From NCBI GenBank assembly GCA_028684955.1, contig JAQUEY010000012.1, positions 1 to 33,073 on the forward strand: a stretch of DNA of 33,073 nt, written 5' to 3'. The notes under the pieces are model-generated. The model saw only the letters and a list, made by a program, of their open reading frames with translations. It did not search any database and had not been told where the DNA came from. The stretch comes from Eubacteriales bacterium. GTDB taxonomy: Bacteria > Bacillota > Clostridia > Saccharofermentanales > UBA5734. Of the stretch, positions 7,339-16,096 are shown one piece after another; within the stretch, counting starts at the first letter, position 1, and the number at the start of each line of letters is the position of its first letter. The translations under genes were made by a program, and so were the position numbers.

Positions 7339-8220
7339 ATGTCTATCCTACTTTCTGCTTTTGCCGATGAAGCAGCCCAAGATCTCGAAGGCCAGATTGC
7401 GGCCCTCATAGCCAACCGTGTACCGGGGATTGAACTGCGCACCGTTGACTCGATCAACGTGGCGGATTTCGATTCAACCATGACCGCCCGCGTCAAGACC
7501 GCGCTCGACCAGGCGTCGCTCAAGGTCAATTGCCTGGCCACACCCTTGGGGAAAGTCCAGATTGACAGTCCCTTGGCACCAGAGTTGGAGCGCCTGAAGC
7601 GTCTGAGCCAGACAGCCCATGCTCTGGACTGCCAGCGTCTGAGGATTTTCAGTTTCTATGTTCCAGCCGGTCGTTCTGCTGAGTACCGTGATGAAGTCAT
7701 GTTGCGTCTGGAGCGTCTGATCGAAGTGGCCGATGCCGAAGGTGTCCGACTGTTCCACGAAAATGAAAAAGATATCTACGGAGATGTTCTCGAACGGTGT
7801 GTCGACATTCACCAGACATTCCAGAACAAGCTCGGGGCGATTCTTGATCCGGCCAATTATGTCCAGGTTGGCAGTGACCCCCTCCAAGCTTTCAAGGACC
7901 TGGATTCCTGGATCGAATACCTGCACATCAAGGATTGCCGCCACACCGATGGCCACATCGTTGCTGCCGGTCAGGGCGACGGCCAGATCGCCGAGATCCT
8001 GAAGCTGTTTCTTGCCAAGCCTGGCCGGCAGTCGATCGCCATCGAGCCGCATTTGTTTGAGTTTGCGAGTTTGAAAACCTTGGAAATCCACATGATGGGT
8101 GATCCGGGCAGTGGCCAGGACGTTGGTGTCGGGGGCGATTACCCAGATGCACTGACAGCTTTTGCTGCCGGAATTTCTGCTTTCCGCACCCTCGCTGCCC
8201 AGCAGAACCAGGTCCTGTGA
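7339..8220 (+). CDS. Xylose-isomerase-like TIM-barrel protein (AP endonuclease 2 family sugar isomerase/epimerase)
   Basis: 293 aa, ATG at 7339 after GAGGTG. The protein follows the AP_endonuc_2 sugar isomerase/epimerase layout. Likely divalent-metal ligands are in the HENEKDIYG segment (about 140-148), the Asp of ILDPANY (D170), the His of YLHIKDCRH (H196) and the Glu of AIEPHLFEF (E236). No signal peptide. Members isomerise or epimerise free or phosphorylated sugars, keto-inositols and 3-keto-sugars, and some act as lyases; the substrate here is unknown. It overlaps by one base with the next gene, a Gfo/Idh oxidoreductase, so the two are translationally coupled and probably act on the same substrate. 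Predicted to be under promoter P2. Confidence 0.8.
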   Translation: MSILLSAFADEAAQDLEGQIAALIANRVPGIELRTVDSINVADFDSTMTARVKTALDQASLKVNCLATPLGKVQIDSPLAPELERLKRLSQTAHALDCQRLRIFSFYVPAGRSAEYRDEVMLRLERLIEVADAEGVRLFHENEKDIYGDVLERCVDIHQTFQNKLGAILDPANYVQVGSDPLQAFKDLDSWIEYLHIKDCRHTDGHIVAAGQGDGQIAEILKLFLAKPGRQSIAIEPHLFEFASLKTLEIHMMGDPGSGQDVGVGGDYPDALTAFAAGISAFRTLAAQQNQVL

Positions 8221-9308
8221 TGAGCGGCCTGCAGAACCAGACGATCCGGGTCGCCTTTGTCGGCTGCGGGACCATCGCGCCCCTTCACCTCATCGGCCTT
8301 CTGGCCCAGTGTGAGGCCGTTCAACTGGTCGGATTGGCGGATCCGGATCTCGATGCTGCGAGGTCTCTGGCCAGGCAGGCAGCTGAATTGTCCGGCCAGG
8401 GGGAGCCCGCCGTCTTCACGACGCAAGATGAGCTGATCGCCACCATCCACCCGGATGTTGTCCACATCCTGACCCCGCACCATACCCATGTTCAGCTGGC
8501 TTGCCAGGCTTTGCAGGCAGGGTGCCATGTGTTGCTGGAAAAACCAGCTGCTACCCAAAAGGCTGACCTGGAAATTCTGGCCGAAGCTGTCCAGAAGTCT
8601 GGCCGGCAATTCGGTGTCTGCCTGCAAAACCGGTACAACTTTGCAGCCAGGCAGGCCCGCCAGCTTCTGGCAGCCAAGACGTTCGGACCGGTTCTTGCCG
8701 CCCGTGGCTTTCTCACCTGGTGGCGGGATGACCAGTATTATCTGCAAAGCCCCTGGAGGGGACGCTGGGCGACCGAAGGCGGCGGCCTGATGATCAACCA
8801 GGCCATTCACACCCTGGATTTGCTGCTCTGGTTGGTTGATGAACCGGTCACCTCGGTCAAAGGCCATCTGCACACGGACCATCTGGAACATGTGATCGAA
8901 GTCGAAGACACCGCCAGCCTGCTACTGCGCTTTGAAACAGGAGCCACCGGTGTGTTCTATGCCACCAATGCCTATCCTGCCAGTTCAGAACCCTTTCTGG
9001 AAATTGTCTGTGAGCGGGCCATCCTGCGCCTGGAAGGCTCGGATCGCCTGACTGTCCTGGACCGATCGGGCAATCTGCTCGAACCTTTTGACCAAATTGT
9101 CAAAACGGGGGAGGATGCCGTTTCTGAAGCAGTGGACCAGTTCATCCCTGCTGGCAAATCCTACTGGGGCAAAAGCCATGCCCTGCTGATCGCTGACTTT
9201 TACCAGAAAATCCTTAAGGAGCAGCCCTTTGCGATCGGCCTGGAAGAAGGACGCAGGGCTCTGGATATCCTGCTCGACTTGTATGAAGCCAAACTGAGCA
9301 GGCAGTAA
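8220..9308 (+). CDS. Gfo/Idh/MocA family oxidoreductase, coupled to the TIM-barrel isomerase
   Basis: 362 aa from the ATG at 8220, which overlaps the preceding stop as TGATG; an in-frame GTG at 8217 is a less likely start. The Rossmann fingerprint is VAFVGCGTIAPLH, the central motif is EKPAA (the family's EKP) near residue 105, and the C-terminal domain has EGGGLMINQAIHTLDLLLW with the usual histidine of the catalytic helix. It is expected to oxidise or reduce a sugar hydroxyl with NAD(P). Pairing of a Gfo/Idh enzyme with an AP2-type TIM barrel is typical of inositol and 3-keto-sugar pathways. In this cluster the pair may process a side product or an oxidised glycoside; that is inference. Confidence 0.85.
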   Translation: MSGLQNQTIRVAFVGCGTIAPLHLIGLLAQCEAVQLVGLADPDLDAARSLARQAAELSGQGEPAVFTTQDELIATIHPDVVHILTPHHTHVQLACQALQAGCHVLLEKPAATQKADLEILAEAVQKSGRQFGVCLQNRYNFAARQARQLLAAKTFGPVLAARGFLTWWRDDQYYLQSPWRGRWATEGGGLMINQAIHTLDLLLWLVDEPVTSVKGHLHTDHLEHVIEVEDTASLLLRFETGATGVFYATNAYPASSEPFLEIVCERAILRLEGSDRLTVLDRSGNLLEPFDQIVKTGEDAVSEAVDQFIPAGKSYWGKSHALLIADFYQKILKEQPFAIGLEEGRRALDILLDLYEAKLSRQ

Positions 9309-9337
9309 CCAGATTCCTTTCAGGGCCGGGTGCAACC

Positions 9338-9400
9338 AGCAAGATTTGCATGCTAACCAGCAAATTTGCATCACCAGGACCTTTACCAGCCATTGATACT
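9338..9400 (+). promoter_or_regulatory. Activator-type promoter P3 of uxaC: tandem AGCAA sites plus -10 GATACT
   Basis: Two near-identical elements in direct repeat are AACCAGCAAGATTTGCAT (9334-9351) and AACCAGCAAATTTGCAT (9355-9371). Their AGCAA cores start at 9338 and 9359, 21 bp apart. GATACT at 9395-9400 lies exactly 36 bp after the second core. No -35 consensus. The geometry is the same as P1 and P4. Confidence 0.7.
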
Positions 9401-9440
9401 AGATACATTGATCCGTTGATGATTGATCAGGAGGATTTAC

Positions 9441-10838
9441 ATGCTTTCACCAGAGATGTTGCTGACCACACCCTCAGCCCGCCGTTTGTATCACCGCTAC
9501 GCCGAACATGCCCCTGTTTTCGATTACCATTGCCACCTGTCGGCCAAAGAAATCCTGGAGGACAAGGAATTTTCCGACATCAGTGACATGTGGCTGAAAC
9601 ACGACCATTATAAATGGCGTGCCATGCGCTTTGCTGGCGTACCGGAACGTCTGGTCACGGGCGATGGCTCCCCGCTGGAGAAATTCCGCGCTTTTGCCCA
9701 TACCGTGGCCCGGCTGGTCGGAAGCCCCTTGTACCACTGGGTTTACCTCGAATTGAAGACCTATTTTGGCATCACCGACCAACTGAGCGAAGCGACTGCT
9801 GATGAGATCTATGAGACCTGTAATCGCCAGATCCGGGAGCGGCACCTGCGTCCCTCTGACTTGATCCATCAGTCCAATGTTCGCCTGATCGGTACCACTG
9901 ATGATCCGACTGACACATTGGAAAGCCATCTTGAATTGGCCCGCCGGCCTGACAGTGTCTGCACAGTTGTACCGACTTTCCGCCCGGACCGGATCTTGAA
10001 CATCCATTTGCCTGATTACCGGGACTATCTTGGGCTGCTCTCTGAACGGGCCGGATTGGCAGGTATCACCGATTACGCGACGCTGCTCGATGCCATCCGC
10101 AATCGTGTTGCATTCTTCGATGAAGCCGGTTGCCTGATGTCCGACCATTCGTTGGAAAAACTGGACCTGCCGGAATCGAGCAGAGCGGAAGCTGACGCCG
10201 TGCTCAAAGCCCGCCTGTCCGGAGCCATCCTCACACCAGCCCAGATTGCAACTTTCCGCAGCCAGACCCTGACCGAACTGGCCAAGCTCTACCACGAACA
10301 TGAATGGGTCATGCAACTGCATATCGGTGCCCTGCGCAACAACAACCCGGTGAAATTCCAGAGCCTGGGGGCAGACGCTGGATTTGACATCATGAATGAC
10401 TTCCCGGTCGCCGAGCCGCTAGCCCAGTTTCTGGGCCGCCTGGAGGTTGCCGGAGCATTGCCGGCGACGATCCTGTACTCATTGAACAGCAAGGATAACC
10501 TGGTCCTTTCCACCCTGCCACACTGCTTCGCCGATGGTATCATGCCCGGCAAGGTCCAGTTTGGTTCAGCCTGGTGGTTCAATGATTCGAAAGACGGCAT
10601 GTATGAGCATATCAAGGCGATCGCCGCCCAGAGCATGCTGCCCTGGTTTGTTGGCATGCTCACTGATTCCAGAAGCTTTTTGTCCTACACCCGGCATGAT
10701 TATTTCCGCCGTGTCCTGTGCCAGTTTGTCGGTGAACACATCGACAATGGCGAATTCACGGCAACAGAAGCCATCGAGCAGGAAATCATCGAGGGTGTCT
10801 GCTTCCGCAACATCGGCCGCTACCTGAAACTGGTCTGA
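9441..10838 (+). CDS. uxaC: Glucuronate isomerase (uronate isomerase)
   Basis: 465 aa, close to the usual 465-470. The ATG at 9441 follows AGGAGG with good spacing; the upstream ATT-type extension is not needed. VFDYHCHLSAKEI (about 26-38, metal-binding H30 and H32) is the amidohydrolase-fold HxH motif of UxaC. The protein also contains NDFPVAEPLAQFLGRLE and SAWWFNDSKDGM, both typical of the family. It isomerises D-glucuronate to D-fructuronate (or galacturonate to tagaturonate), the first intracellular step after GusA. Co-transcribed with the MFS carrier 4 bp downstream, under promoter P3. Confidence 0.97.
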   Translation: MLSPEMLLTTPSARRLYHRYAEHAPVFDYHCHLSAKEILEDKEFSDISDMWLKHDHYKWRAMRFAGVPERLVTGDGSPLEKFRAFAHTVARLVGSPLYHWVYLELKTYFGITDQLSEATADEIYETCNRQIRERHLRPSDLIHQSNVRLIGTTDDPTDTLESHLELARRPDSVCTVVPTFRPDRILNIHLPDYRDYLGLLSERAGLAGITDYATLLDAIRNRVAFFDEAGCLMSDHSLEKLDLPESSRAEADAVLKARLSGAILTPAQIATFRSQTLTELAKLYHEHEWVMQLHIGALRNNNPVKFQSLGADAGFDIMNDFPVAEPLAQFLGRLEVAGALPATILYSLNSKDNLVLSTLPHCFADGIMPGKVQFGSAWWFNDSKDGMYEHIKAIAAQSMLPWFVGMLTDSRSFLSYTRHDYFRRVLCQFVGEHIDNGEFTATEAIEQEIIEGVCFRNIGRYLKLV

Positions 10839-10842
10839 GCAC

Positions 10843-12081
10843 GTGGCTGAAATCTCGGTTTTGCAGCCAGCTGGCACACTGCGCCTCTGGACACCGGCTT
10901 TCTCGATCATCACTCTGATCAGCTTTTTAATCGGACTGGTGCAGCTGTCTTTGTCGACCAATCTGCCCCTCTATGTTGTCGGTGCCTATGACTCTACATC
11001 CAGCGCGGGTGCGATGGTGGGGGCCTTTGCCCTGGCTGCCATGCTGGGACGGCCTTTTGCCGGACAGATCATCGATCGTCTGTCCAAACCTGGACTCTAT
11101 CTGGCCGGAACAGCCTTATTCACAGCCGGAGTTGCCATGCTGCTCTATCAGGGATCGCTGGTCTGGCTGATTGCCGCGCGTATCGTCCAGGGCTTGGGCT
11201 TCAGCCTGGTCTCGACAGTCGCCGGAGCCATGATCGCTGATGTCCTTCATCCGCAGCGCCTGGGCTCTGGCATTGCCATCTACACGGTCACAGGGTCCCT
11301 GGCCAATGCCTTGGGCCCCGTTGCAGGCCTGACCATTGCCCAAAGCTTCGGCTATCCGGTCTTTTTCAAGACCATCTTGGTGACCAGCGTTTTGACGGTT
11401 GTGATCATCCCCGCTCTTTTTGGCCGCCAGACAGGGTCTCGCCACATTGCTTCAGAACACGATACAGAATCTTTGCCCATTGACCTGCACCAGGCAGACG
11501 CTTCAAAGAGCAGCCGGCAGCGCAAGATCTCTTCTCTGATTGAACCGACGGCCGTGGCACCCGCTTCTGTGATGCTTTTCCTGGCGATCACCTATGGTGC
11601 CTTGCTCGGTTTCATGCCGATTCTGGCCCAGACGAAAAACCTCGGATCTGCAGGGACCTATTTTGCCATCCAGTCTGGCGCAGTCTTAGCCGTCCGCTTA
11701 GTCATGCCAGCCCTTGTGAGCCGTCTGTCCACCCTCCGTCTGGTTCGTCTGGCGATCGGTTTGCTGATACCTGCCCTTGCTATTCTGATAGCCTCCTGCC
11801 ACCCGATCCTGTTCTACAGCTCTGCAGTCCTTTATGGTGCTGGCTTTGGCCTGGCCTTTCCCCTGATGAATACAGTGGTTTTCAAACGTTGTCCACCCCA
11901 GGCCCGTGGCCGGGCCAATGCCACGTTCTATCTGGCGCTGGACCTCGGCATTGGTGCCGGAACGATTCTGCTGGGTTACATGGCCAAGTGGCTGCAGCTG
12001 GAAGCCGTTTTTGTCACCGCCCTGGTCGTTGCCATCCTGGCTTTTCTGGTTGCACCGCGACTCCTTAAAACAGTCAGATAA
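10843..12081 (+). CDS. MFS transporter, possible hexuronate carrier
   Basis: 412 aa with about 12 hydrophobic segments and a charged central loop (about residues 190-230). The RPFAGQIIDR motif after TM2 matches the MFS loop 2-3 signature (G-x-x-x-D-R). The start is a GTG at 10843, only 4 bp after the uxaC stop and without an obvious ribosome site, so translational coupling to uxaC is likely; the exact start is uncertain. Located in the inner membrane. Its place in the uxaC operon suggests import of free hexuronate, while the GPH carrier near gusA would import glucuronides. A sugar or acid exporter of the YhhS type is an alternative. Confidence 0.8.
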   Translation: MAEISVLQPAGTLRLWTPAFSIITLISFLIGLVQLSLSTNLPLYVVGAYDSTSSAGAMVGAFALAAMLGRPFAGQIIDRLSKPGLYLAGTALFTAGVAMLLYQGSLVWLIAARIVQGLGFSLVSTVAGAMIADVLHPQRLGSGIAIYTVTGSLANALGPVAGLTIAQSFGYPVFFKTILVTSVLTVVIIPALFGRQTGSRHIASEHDTESLPIDLHQADASKSSRQRKISSLIEPTAVAPASVMLFLAITYGALLGFMPILAQTKNLGSAGTYFAIQSGAVLAVRLVMPALVSRLSTLRLVRLAIGLLIPALAILIASCHPILFYSSAVLYGAGFGLAFPLMNTVVFKRCPPQARGRANATFYLALDLGIGAGTILLGYMAKWLQLEAVFVTALVVAILAFLVAPRLLKTVR

Positions 12082-12109
12082 GAGAATTGATTAATGTCCG
12101 GTCATATCC

Positions 12110-12138
12110 TTGCAAATCTTGCTCATCTTGCTTAAAAT
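12110..12138 (+). promoter_or_regulatory. sigma70-type promoter of the AraC-family gene with overlapping operator
   Basis: TTGCAA (12110-12115), 17-bp spacer, TAAAAT (12133-12138). The minus strand of 12111-12123 reads AGCAAGATTTGCA, 13 of 13 identical to the first half-site of the uxaC promoter, and it covers the -35. A second AGCAAGATG lies 9 bp further on (12124-12132, minus). This layout fits autorepression by the regulator. Confidence 0.7.
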
Positions 12139-12207
12139 TTAATGAGTTGTTGATTGGGGCTAGCTGCTGAAAAATCCAGCAGCAGGGCAAGAGAGCAGGT
12201 TAATGGA

Positions 12208-13086
12208 ATGAAAAACGGCCGACAGCGATTCCAGACCCGACAGCACATGATGAGCAGCGATTACGAAATCTATCACTATTTTGACCGGGGCATGACCAGC
12301 ATCCATTTGCACCACCATGACTTTTTCGAGGTCTATTTCCTGATTGAGGGCCGTGTCACCTCCCAGATCGAAGGCCGCAACTACGATCTCAAACCCGGGG
12401 ACATCGTCCTGATGAATACCAGTGAATTGCACCAGACGATTATCCATGATCTCGACAAGCCCTATGAACGGATCGTCCTCTGGCTCAACCGGAATTTTCT
12501 CAAGGAGCTGTCGACAGAGCAGAGCGATCTGGCTTTGTGCTTTGAGGGCCCGCAGCACCGCAACGTCATCCGGACGGATGTCGACCAACAGCAGCACTTC
12601 CGCGGTTTGCTCAACAAGCTCCTTAACTTGAAAAGCTACACTGGGTTTGGCCAGGACCTGTATCCCAGGACTTACTTGCTCGAGATCCTGCTTTTCCTGA
12701 ATGAAGAGATCACCCTGGTCAAACAGCGGCCGAAGATCGAGGTGCGCAAAGATCGCCTGATTGACGCCGTGATTGAACATATTGGCGAGCATATTGAAGA
12801 AGAAATTAAAATCGACAACCTGACCGAGGTTTTCTTTCTCAGCAAATTCCATTTGTGCCGAGAGTTCAAGAACCAGACCGGGACGACCCTGCACCGGTAC
12901 ATCATCCAGAAAAAGTTGATCCGGGCCAAAGAGTTGATCCTGAAGAATATTCCGATCACCGAAGTCTACCAGAAAGCTGGGTTCGGCGATTACTCCAACT
13001 TTTTCCGGGCTTTCAGGAATGAGTACAACATGACACCGCGCCAGTACTACGATTATGTTGCCCATGGTGTGGTTGAGGAAGTGTGA
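12208..13086 (+). CDS. AraC/XylS-family transcriptional regulator, probable uronate regulator
   Basis: 292 aa from the ATG at 12208; an upstream TTG at 12154 is also open but lacks a ribosome site. The N-terminal cupin ligand domain (about 20-110) contains HLHHHDFFEVYFLIEGR and LKPGDIVLMNTSELHQ. The C-terminal double helix-turn-helix (about 190-285) contains LSKFHLCREFKNQTGTTLHR and ends in the family signature AGFGDYSNFFRAFRNEY, then MTPRQY. Lying between the uxaC and uxuB operons, it is the obvious candidate to bind the 21-bp-spaced AGCAA direct repeats found before six units. The repeats are tandem rather than palindromic, as expected for AraC proteins. Inducer unknown; a glucuronide, glucuronate or fructuronate is plausible. 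It is followed by a strong terminator. Confidence 0.92.
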   Translation: MKNGRQRFQTRQHMMSSDYEIYHYFDRGMTSIHLHHHDFFEVYFLIEGRVTSQIEGRNYDLKPGDIVLMNTSELHQTIIHDLDKPYERIVLWLNRNFLKELSTEQSDLALCFEGPQHRNVIRTDVDQQQHFRGLLNKLLNLKSYTGFGQDLYPRTYLLEILLFLNEEITLVKQRPKIEVRKDRLIDAVIEHIGEHIEEEIKIDNLTEVFFLSKFHLCREFKNQTGTTLHRYIIQKKLIRAKELILKNIPITEVYQKAGFGDYSNFFRAFRNEYNMTPRQYYDYVAHGVVEEV

Positions 13087-13123
13087 AACCCGATGGGTCG
13101 ATAGGACCAGGAAACTTAACCTT

Positions 13124-13159
13124 TAAACCAGTCCTTCACAAGGAGGCTGGTTTTTTTTT
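13124..13159 (+). terminator. Rho-independent terminator after the AraC-type gene
   Basis: AAACCAG (from 13126) pairs with CTGGTTT after an inner CCTT/AAGG stem, followed by nine T residues (13151-13159). Confidence 0.85.
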
Positions 13160-13180
13160 ACAATTTCGAGCCACATGAAG

Positions 13181-13243
13181 AGCAATTATTACCACCCCCT
13201 GAGCAAGAAACACACAGCTCTGGCAAGGTGTAAATCCTATAAT
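13181..13243 (+). promoter_or_regulatory. Activator-type promoter P4 of uxuB: tandem AGCAA sites plus -10 TATAAT
   Basis: AGCAATTATTACCACC starts at 13181 and AGCAAGAAACACACAG at 13202, 21 bp apart. TATAAT lies at 13238-13243, exactly 36 bp after the second core. The -35 position (about 13215-13220, CAGCTC) is not consensus, so activator dependence is expected. It drives uxuB-uxuA-eda-kdgK. Confidence 0.7.
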
Positions 13244-13318
13244 TGAGAAAAAGAGCATCTGGTCCGGAAGAGTGGAAGCGTGCCGGAACCATCATGAACC
13301 ATGAAATGAGGTAAGAGC

Positions 13319-14920
13319 ATGAAGTTGAATCTCAAGGAATTGCAAAACCAGGAACAATGGCTGGCCAAAGGGTACCAGCTGCCCCAATTCGATATCGAAG
13401 CGGTACGCGCCCGGACCGTGGCCGCACCGATGTGGCTCCACTTCGGTGCGGGCAACATCTTTCGCGCATTCCCTGCCACCGTGCACCAGAAGCTGCTGAA
13501 CCAGGGCCTGTGCGATCGCGGCATCATCGTTGGCGAGGCCTTTGATGAGGAAATCCTCGACAAAGCTTACACGCCTTTTGATAACCTGAGCGTGACCGTG
13601 TCGCTCAACTCCGACGGCTCCCTGGAAAAGGAGATCGTCGCCAGTGTCGTACACACCGTCAAACCGAGCACGGATATGGACGAAATGGTCCGGATCTTCC
13701 AGGCACCTTCGCTGCAGATGGTCAGCTTCACCATCACCGAAAAGGGTTATTCGGTCAAGGGTGCTGACGGCTCCTACCTCAAATGGATTGCAGCAGATTT
13801 CGATGCTCTGCCTGAAAAGAAAGCTTCCAGCCTGGTCAGTCTCCTGACCTATCTGATGTACCAGCGCTATCTGGCCGGTCAGCTGCCGGTCGCACTGGTC
13901 AGCATGGACAACTGCTCGCACAACGGAACCATGCTCTACGATGCTGCCATGACGTTTGTCTCCGAATGGCAGAAGCGCGGCCTGGTCGAGCTGGGCTTTG
14001 CCGGCTACCTGAACAATCCGGAGAAAGTCTCTTTCAACTGGAGCATGATCGACAAAATCACCCCCCGCCCCTCGGATGTCGTGAAAAAGACGCTCGAAGC
14101 CGATGGTTTTGAAGACACAGATCTGATCATCACCGCCAAGAACACCTTCACAGCAGCGTTTGTCAACGCAGAACCGACCCAGTACCTGGTCGTCGAAGAC
14201 TGGTTCCCCAACGGTCGTCCGGCCCTGGAAAATGGTGGCGTCCTGTTCACCGACCGTGAGACAGTCGACAAGATCGAGACGATGAAAGTCACCACCTGTC
14301 TCAATCCCCTGCATACCATCATGGCCATCTATGGCTGCCTCTTAAACCTGCCTACCATCGCCGATATTGCTGCTGATCCGCAGCTGAAAGCCTTCATCGA
14401 AAAAGTCGGTTATGACGAGAGCATGCCAGTTGTGGTCGATCCCGGCGTCATCAAGCCGATGGATTTCATCCGCACCGTCATTGAAGTCCGTTTCCCGAAC
14501 CCTTACCTGCCGGACGCTCCGCAGCGCATTGCCACCGACACCTCGCAAAAGATCCCGGTCCGTTTTGGCCAGACCCTGAAGGCTTACATCAAACGGGGCC
14601 AGGGTGAAGAGAAGAACCTCATGTACATCCCGTTGTTCTTTGCCGGCTGGCTGCGCTACCTGCTCGCAGTTGACGATCAGGGTCAGGCCATGCAACTCTC
14701 CTCCGACCCGATGCTTGAAGAACTCCAGGCCAAGTTGTCTGGTATCGAATTCGGCAGCAAAGGACCCTTCGAAGACATCCTGCTGCCGATCCTGGCCAAT
14801 GACCGCATCTTTGGTGTCGACTTGGTCGCCCAGGGAATCGCTCCGCTGGTTATCCGTTACTTCACGGAACTGGTTGCCGGTCCTGGTGCCGTCCGTGCCA
14901 CTTTGGTAAAGTATCTGTAA
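13319..14920 (+). CDS. uxuB: Fructuronate reductase / D-mannonate oxidoreductase
   Basis: 533 aa, start at ATG 13319 after GAGGTAA. It belongs to the polyol-specific long-chain dehydrogenase (mannitol dehydrogenase) family. The N-terminal Rossmann part contains MWLHFGAGNIFRAF, the family's GxGxxxR-type nucleotide loop. The mid-region has NWSMIDKITPRPSD, equivalent to the VDRITP signature. The C-terminal helical domain starts around residue 320 and carries TTCLNPLHTIMAIYGCLL. The length, slightly over 530, matches the clostridial UxuB-like group. It reduces D-fructuronate to D-mannonate with NADH in the cytosol. First gene of the operon uxuB-uxuA-eda-kdgK. Tagaturonate reductase (UxaB) is the alternative, but the neighbouring mannonate dehydratase argues for UxuB. 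Confidence 0.92.
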   Translation: MKLNLKELQNQEQWLAKGYQLPQFDIEAVRARTVAAPMWLHFGAGNIFRAFPATVHQKLLNQGLCDRGIIVGEAFDEEILDKAYTPFDNLSVTVSLNSDGSLEKEIVASVVHTVKPSTDMDEMVRIFQAPSLQMVSFTITEKGYSVKGADGSYLKWIAADFDALPEKKASSLVSLLTYLMYQRYLAGQLPVALVSMDNCSHNGTMLYDAAMTFVSEWQKRGLVELGFAGYLNNPEKVSFNWSMIDKITPRPSDVVKKTLEADGFEDTDLIITAKNTFTAAFVNAEPTQYLVVEDWFPNGRPALENGGVLFTDRETVDKIETMKVTTCLNPLHTIMAIYGCLLNLPTIADIAADPQLKAFIEKVGYDESMPVVVDPGVIKPMDFIRTVIEVRFPNPYLPDAPQRIATDTSQKIPVRFGQTLKAYIKRGQGEEKNLMYIPLFFAGWLRYLLAVDDQGQAMQLSSDPMLEELQAKLSGIEFGSKGPFEDILLPILANDRIFGVDLVAQGIAPLVIRYFTELVAGPGAVRATLVKYL

Positions 14921-14947
14921 GAATCCATCCCATAACGGGTCAGGGAT

Positions 14948-14978
14948 CGGCCTGCAAGAGACAAATCCTTGCAGGCCG
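14948..14978 (+). other. Intercistronic hairpin between uxuB and uxuA
   Basis: A perfect 11-bp stem CGGCCTGCAAG/CTTGCAGGCCG with a 9-nt loop. No U tract follows, so it is not a canonical terminator. It may set relative mRNA levels of uxuB versus the downstream genes by RNA processing or stability. Confidence 0.6.
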
Positions 14979-15023
14979 CCCATCGACACTACTAAAATCA
15001 AATAAGAAGTGAGGTATAGCCCC

Positions 15024-16064
15024 TTGAAACTGTCTTTTCGCTGGTATGGTCCGCAGGACCCGGTCTCCCTTGCCTACATCCGCCAGATTCCATCCATGCA
15101 CTCGATCGTCACTGCTGTCTACGATGTGCCTGTTGGCGAGGTCTGGAGCCATGAAAGCATCGCTGCCCTGAAGCAGGATATTGAGGCCAATGGTCTGCAT
15201 TTCGACGTAATTGAAAGTGTTCCGGTCCACGAGGACATCAAGCTGGGCCTGCCCACCCGTGACCAGTACATTGCCAATTATTGCGAAAACATCCGCCGTC
15301 TCGGCCAGGCGGGGGTCAAGGTCATCTGCTATAATTTCATGCCTGTTTTTGACTGGACCCGCACCCAGCTCGAAAAAGAGCTGCCCGATGGTTCCACCGC
15401 GCTCGTCTACTATGTCGAGGATTTAAAGAAAATGGATCCGCTCACGGGCGAACTCTCCCTGCCCGGCTGGGATAGTTCCTACGCAAAAGAAGATCTCCAG
15501 CGCCTCTTTGACCTTTACAAAGAGGTTGATGAGGAAAAGCTCTGGGAAAACCTGGCCTACTTCCTCAAGGCCATCATCCCTGTGGCCGAAGAAGCCGGTG
15601 TCAAGATGGCCATCCACCCCGATGATCCGCCATTTTCGATTTTCGGCCTGCCGCGCATCATCAATTGCGAAAAAAGCCTCGATCGTTTCCTCAAGATTGT
15701 GGACAGCCCCTACAATGGCCTGACCTTATGTACCGGCTCCCTGGGTAGCGGCAGTTTCAACGACATCCCGTATCTGGTCGACAAATATGCTGCCATGGGC
15801 CGCATCCATTTCATGCACATCCGCAACGTCAAATTACTGGACGATGGCAGTTTTGAAGAATCCGCCCATCTGTCCTCCTATGGTTCGCTCGACATGGTTG
15901 CCATTGTGAAGGCCCTTTACAAGAACGGTTTTGATGGTTACATCCGTCCGGACCATGGCCGCATGATCTGGGGCGAAACCGGCAAGCCAGGCTATGGCCT
16001 GTATGACCGTGCCCTCGGCGCATCGTACCTGACCGGCATCTGGGAAACCCTGTCCAAAGCCTGA
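15024..16064 (+). CDS. uxuA: Mannonate dehydratase
   Basis: 346 aa if it starts at the TTG at 15024. This codon is 7 nt after GTGAGGT (15010-15016) and gives (M)[20 protein letters not shown], the canonical UxuA start. The in-frame GTG at 15009 overlaps the ribosome site and is unlikely. Further signatures are [19 protein letters not shown] (about 195-213), CTGSLGSG and, near the C-terminus, [14 protein letters not shown], with the conserved catalytic/metal His and Asp. A TIM-barrel Mn2+/Fe2+ enzyme that dehydrates D-mannonate to 2-keto-3-deoxygluconate. Slightly shorter than the roughly 390-aa enterobacterial enzyme but normal for Bacillota. Confidence 0.95.
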   Translation: MKLSFRWYGPQDPVSLAYIRQIPSMHSIVTAVYDVPVGEVWSHESIAALKQDIEANGLHFDVIESVPVHEDIKLGLPTRDQYIANYCENIRRLGQAGVKVICYNFMPVFDWTRTQLEKELPDGSTALVYYVEDLKKMDPLTGELSLPGWDSSYAKEDLQRLFDLYKEVDEEKLWENLAYFLKAIIPVAEEAGVKMAIHPDDPPFSIFGLPRIINCEKSLDRFLKIVDSPYNGLTLCTGSLGSGSFNDIPYLVDKYAAMGRIHFMHIRNVKLLDDGSFEESAHLSSYGSLDMVAIVKALYKNGFDGYIRPDHGRMIWGETGKPGYGLYDRALGASYLTGIWETLSKA

Positions 16065-16096
16065 TTTCATGAAAGAGATCACAAGGAGATAGAAAA

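Noticed and set aside
9474-10322. 282-codon minus-strand frame inside uxaC
   Set aside because: Shadow of a conserved gene. No ribosome site and no recognisable domain; the plus strand encodes full-length uronate isomerase.
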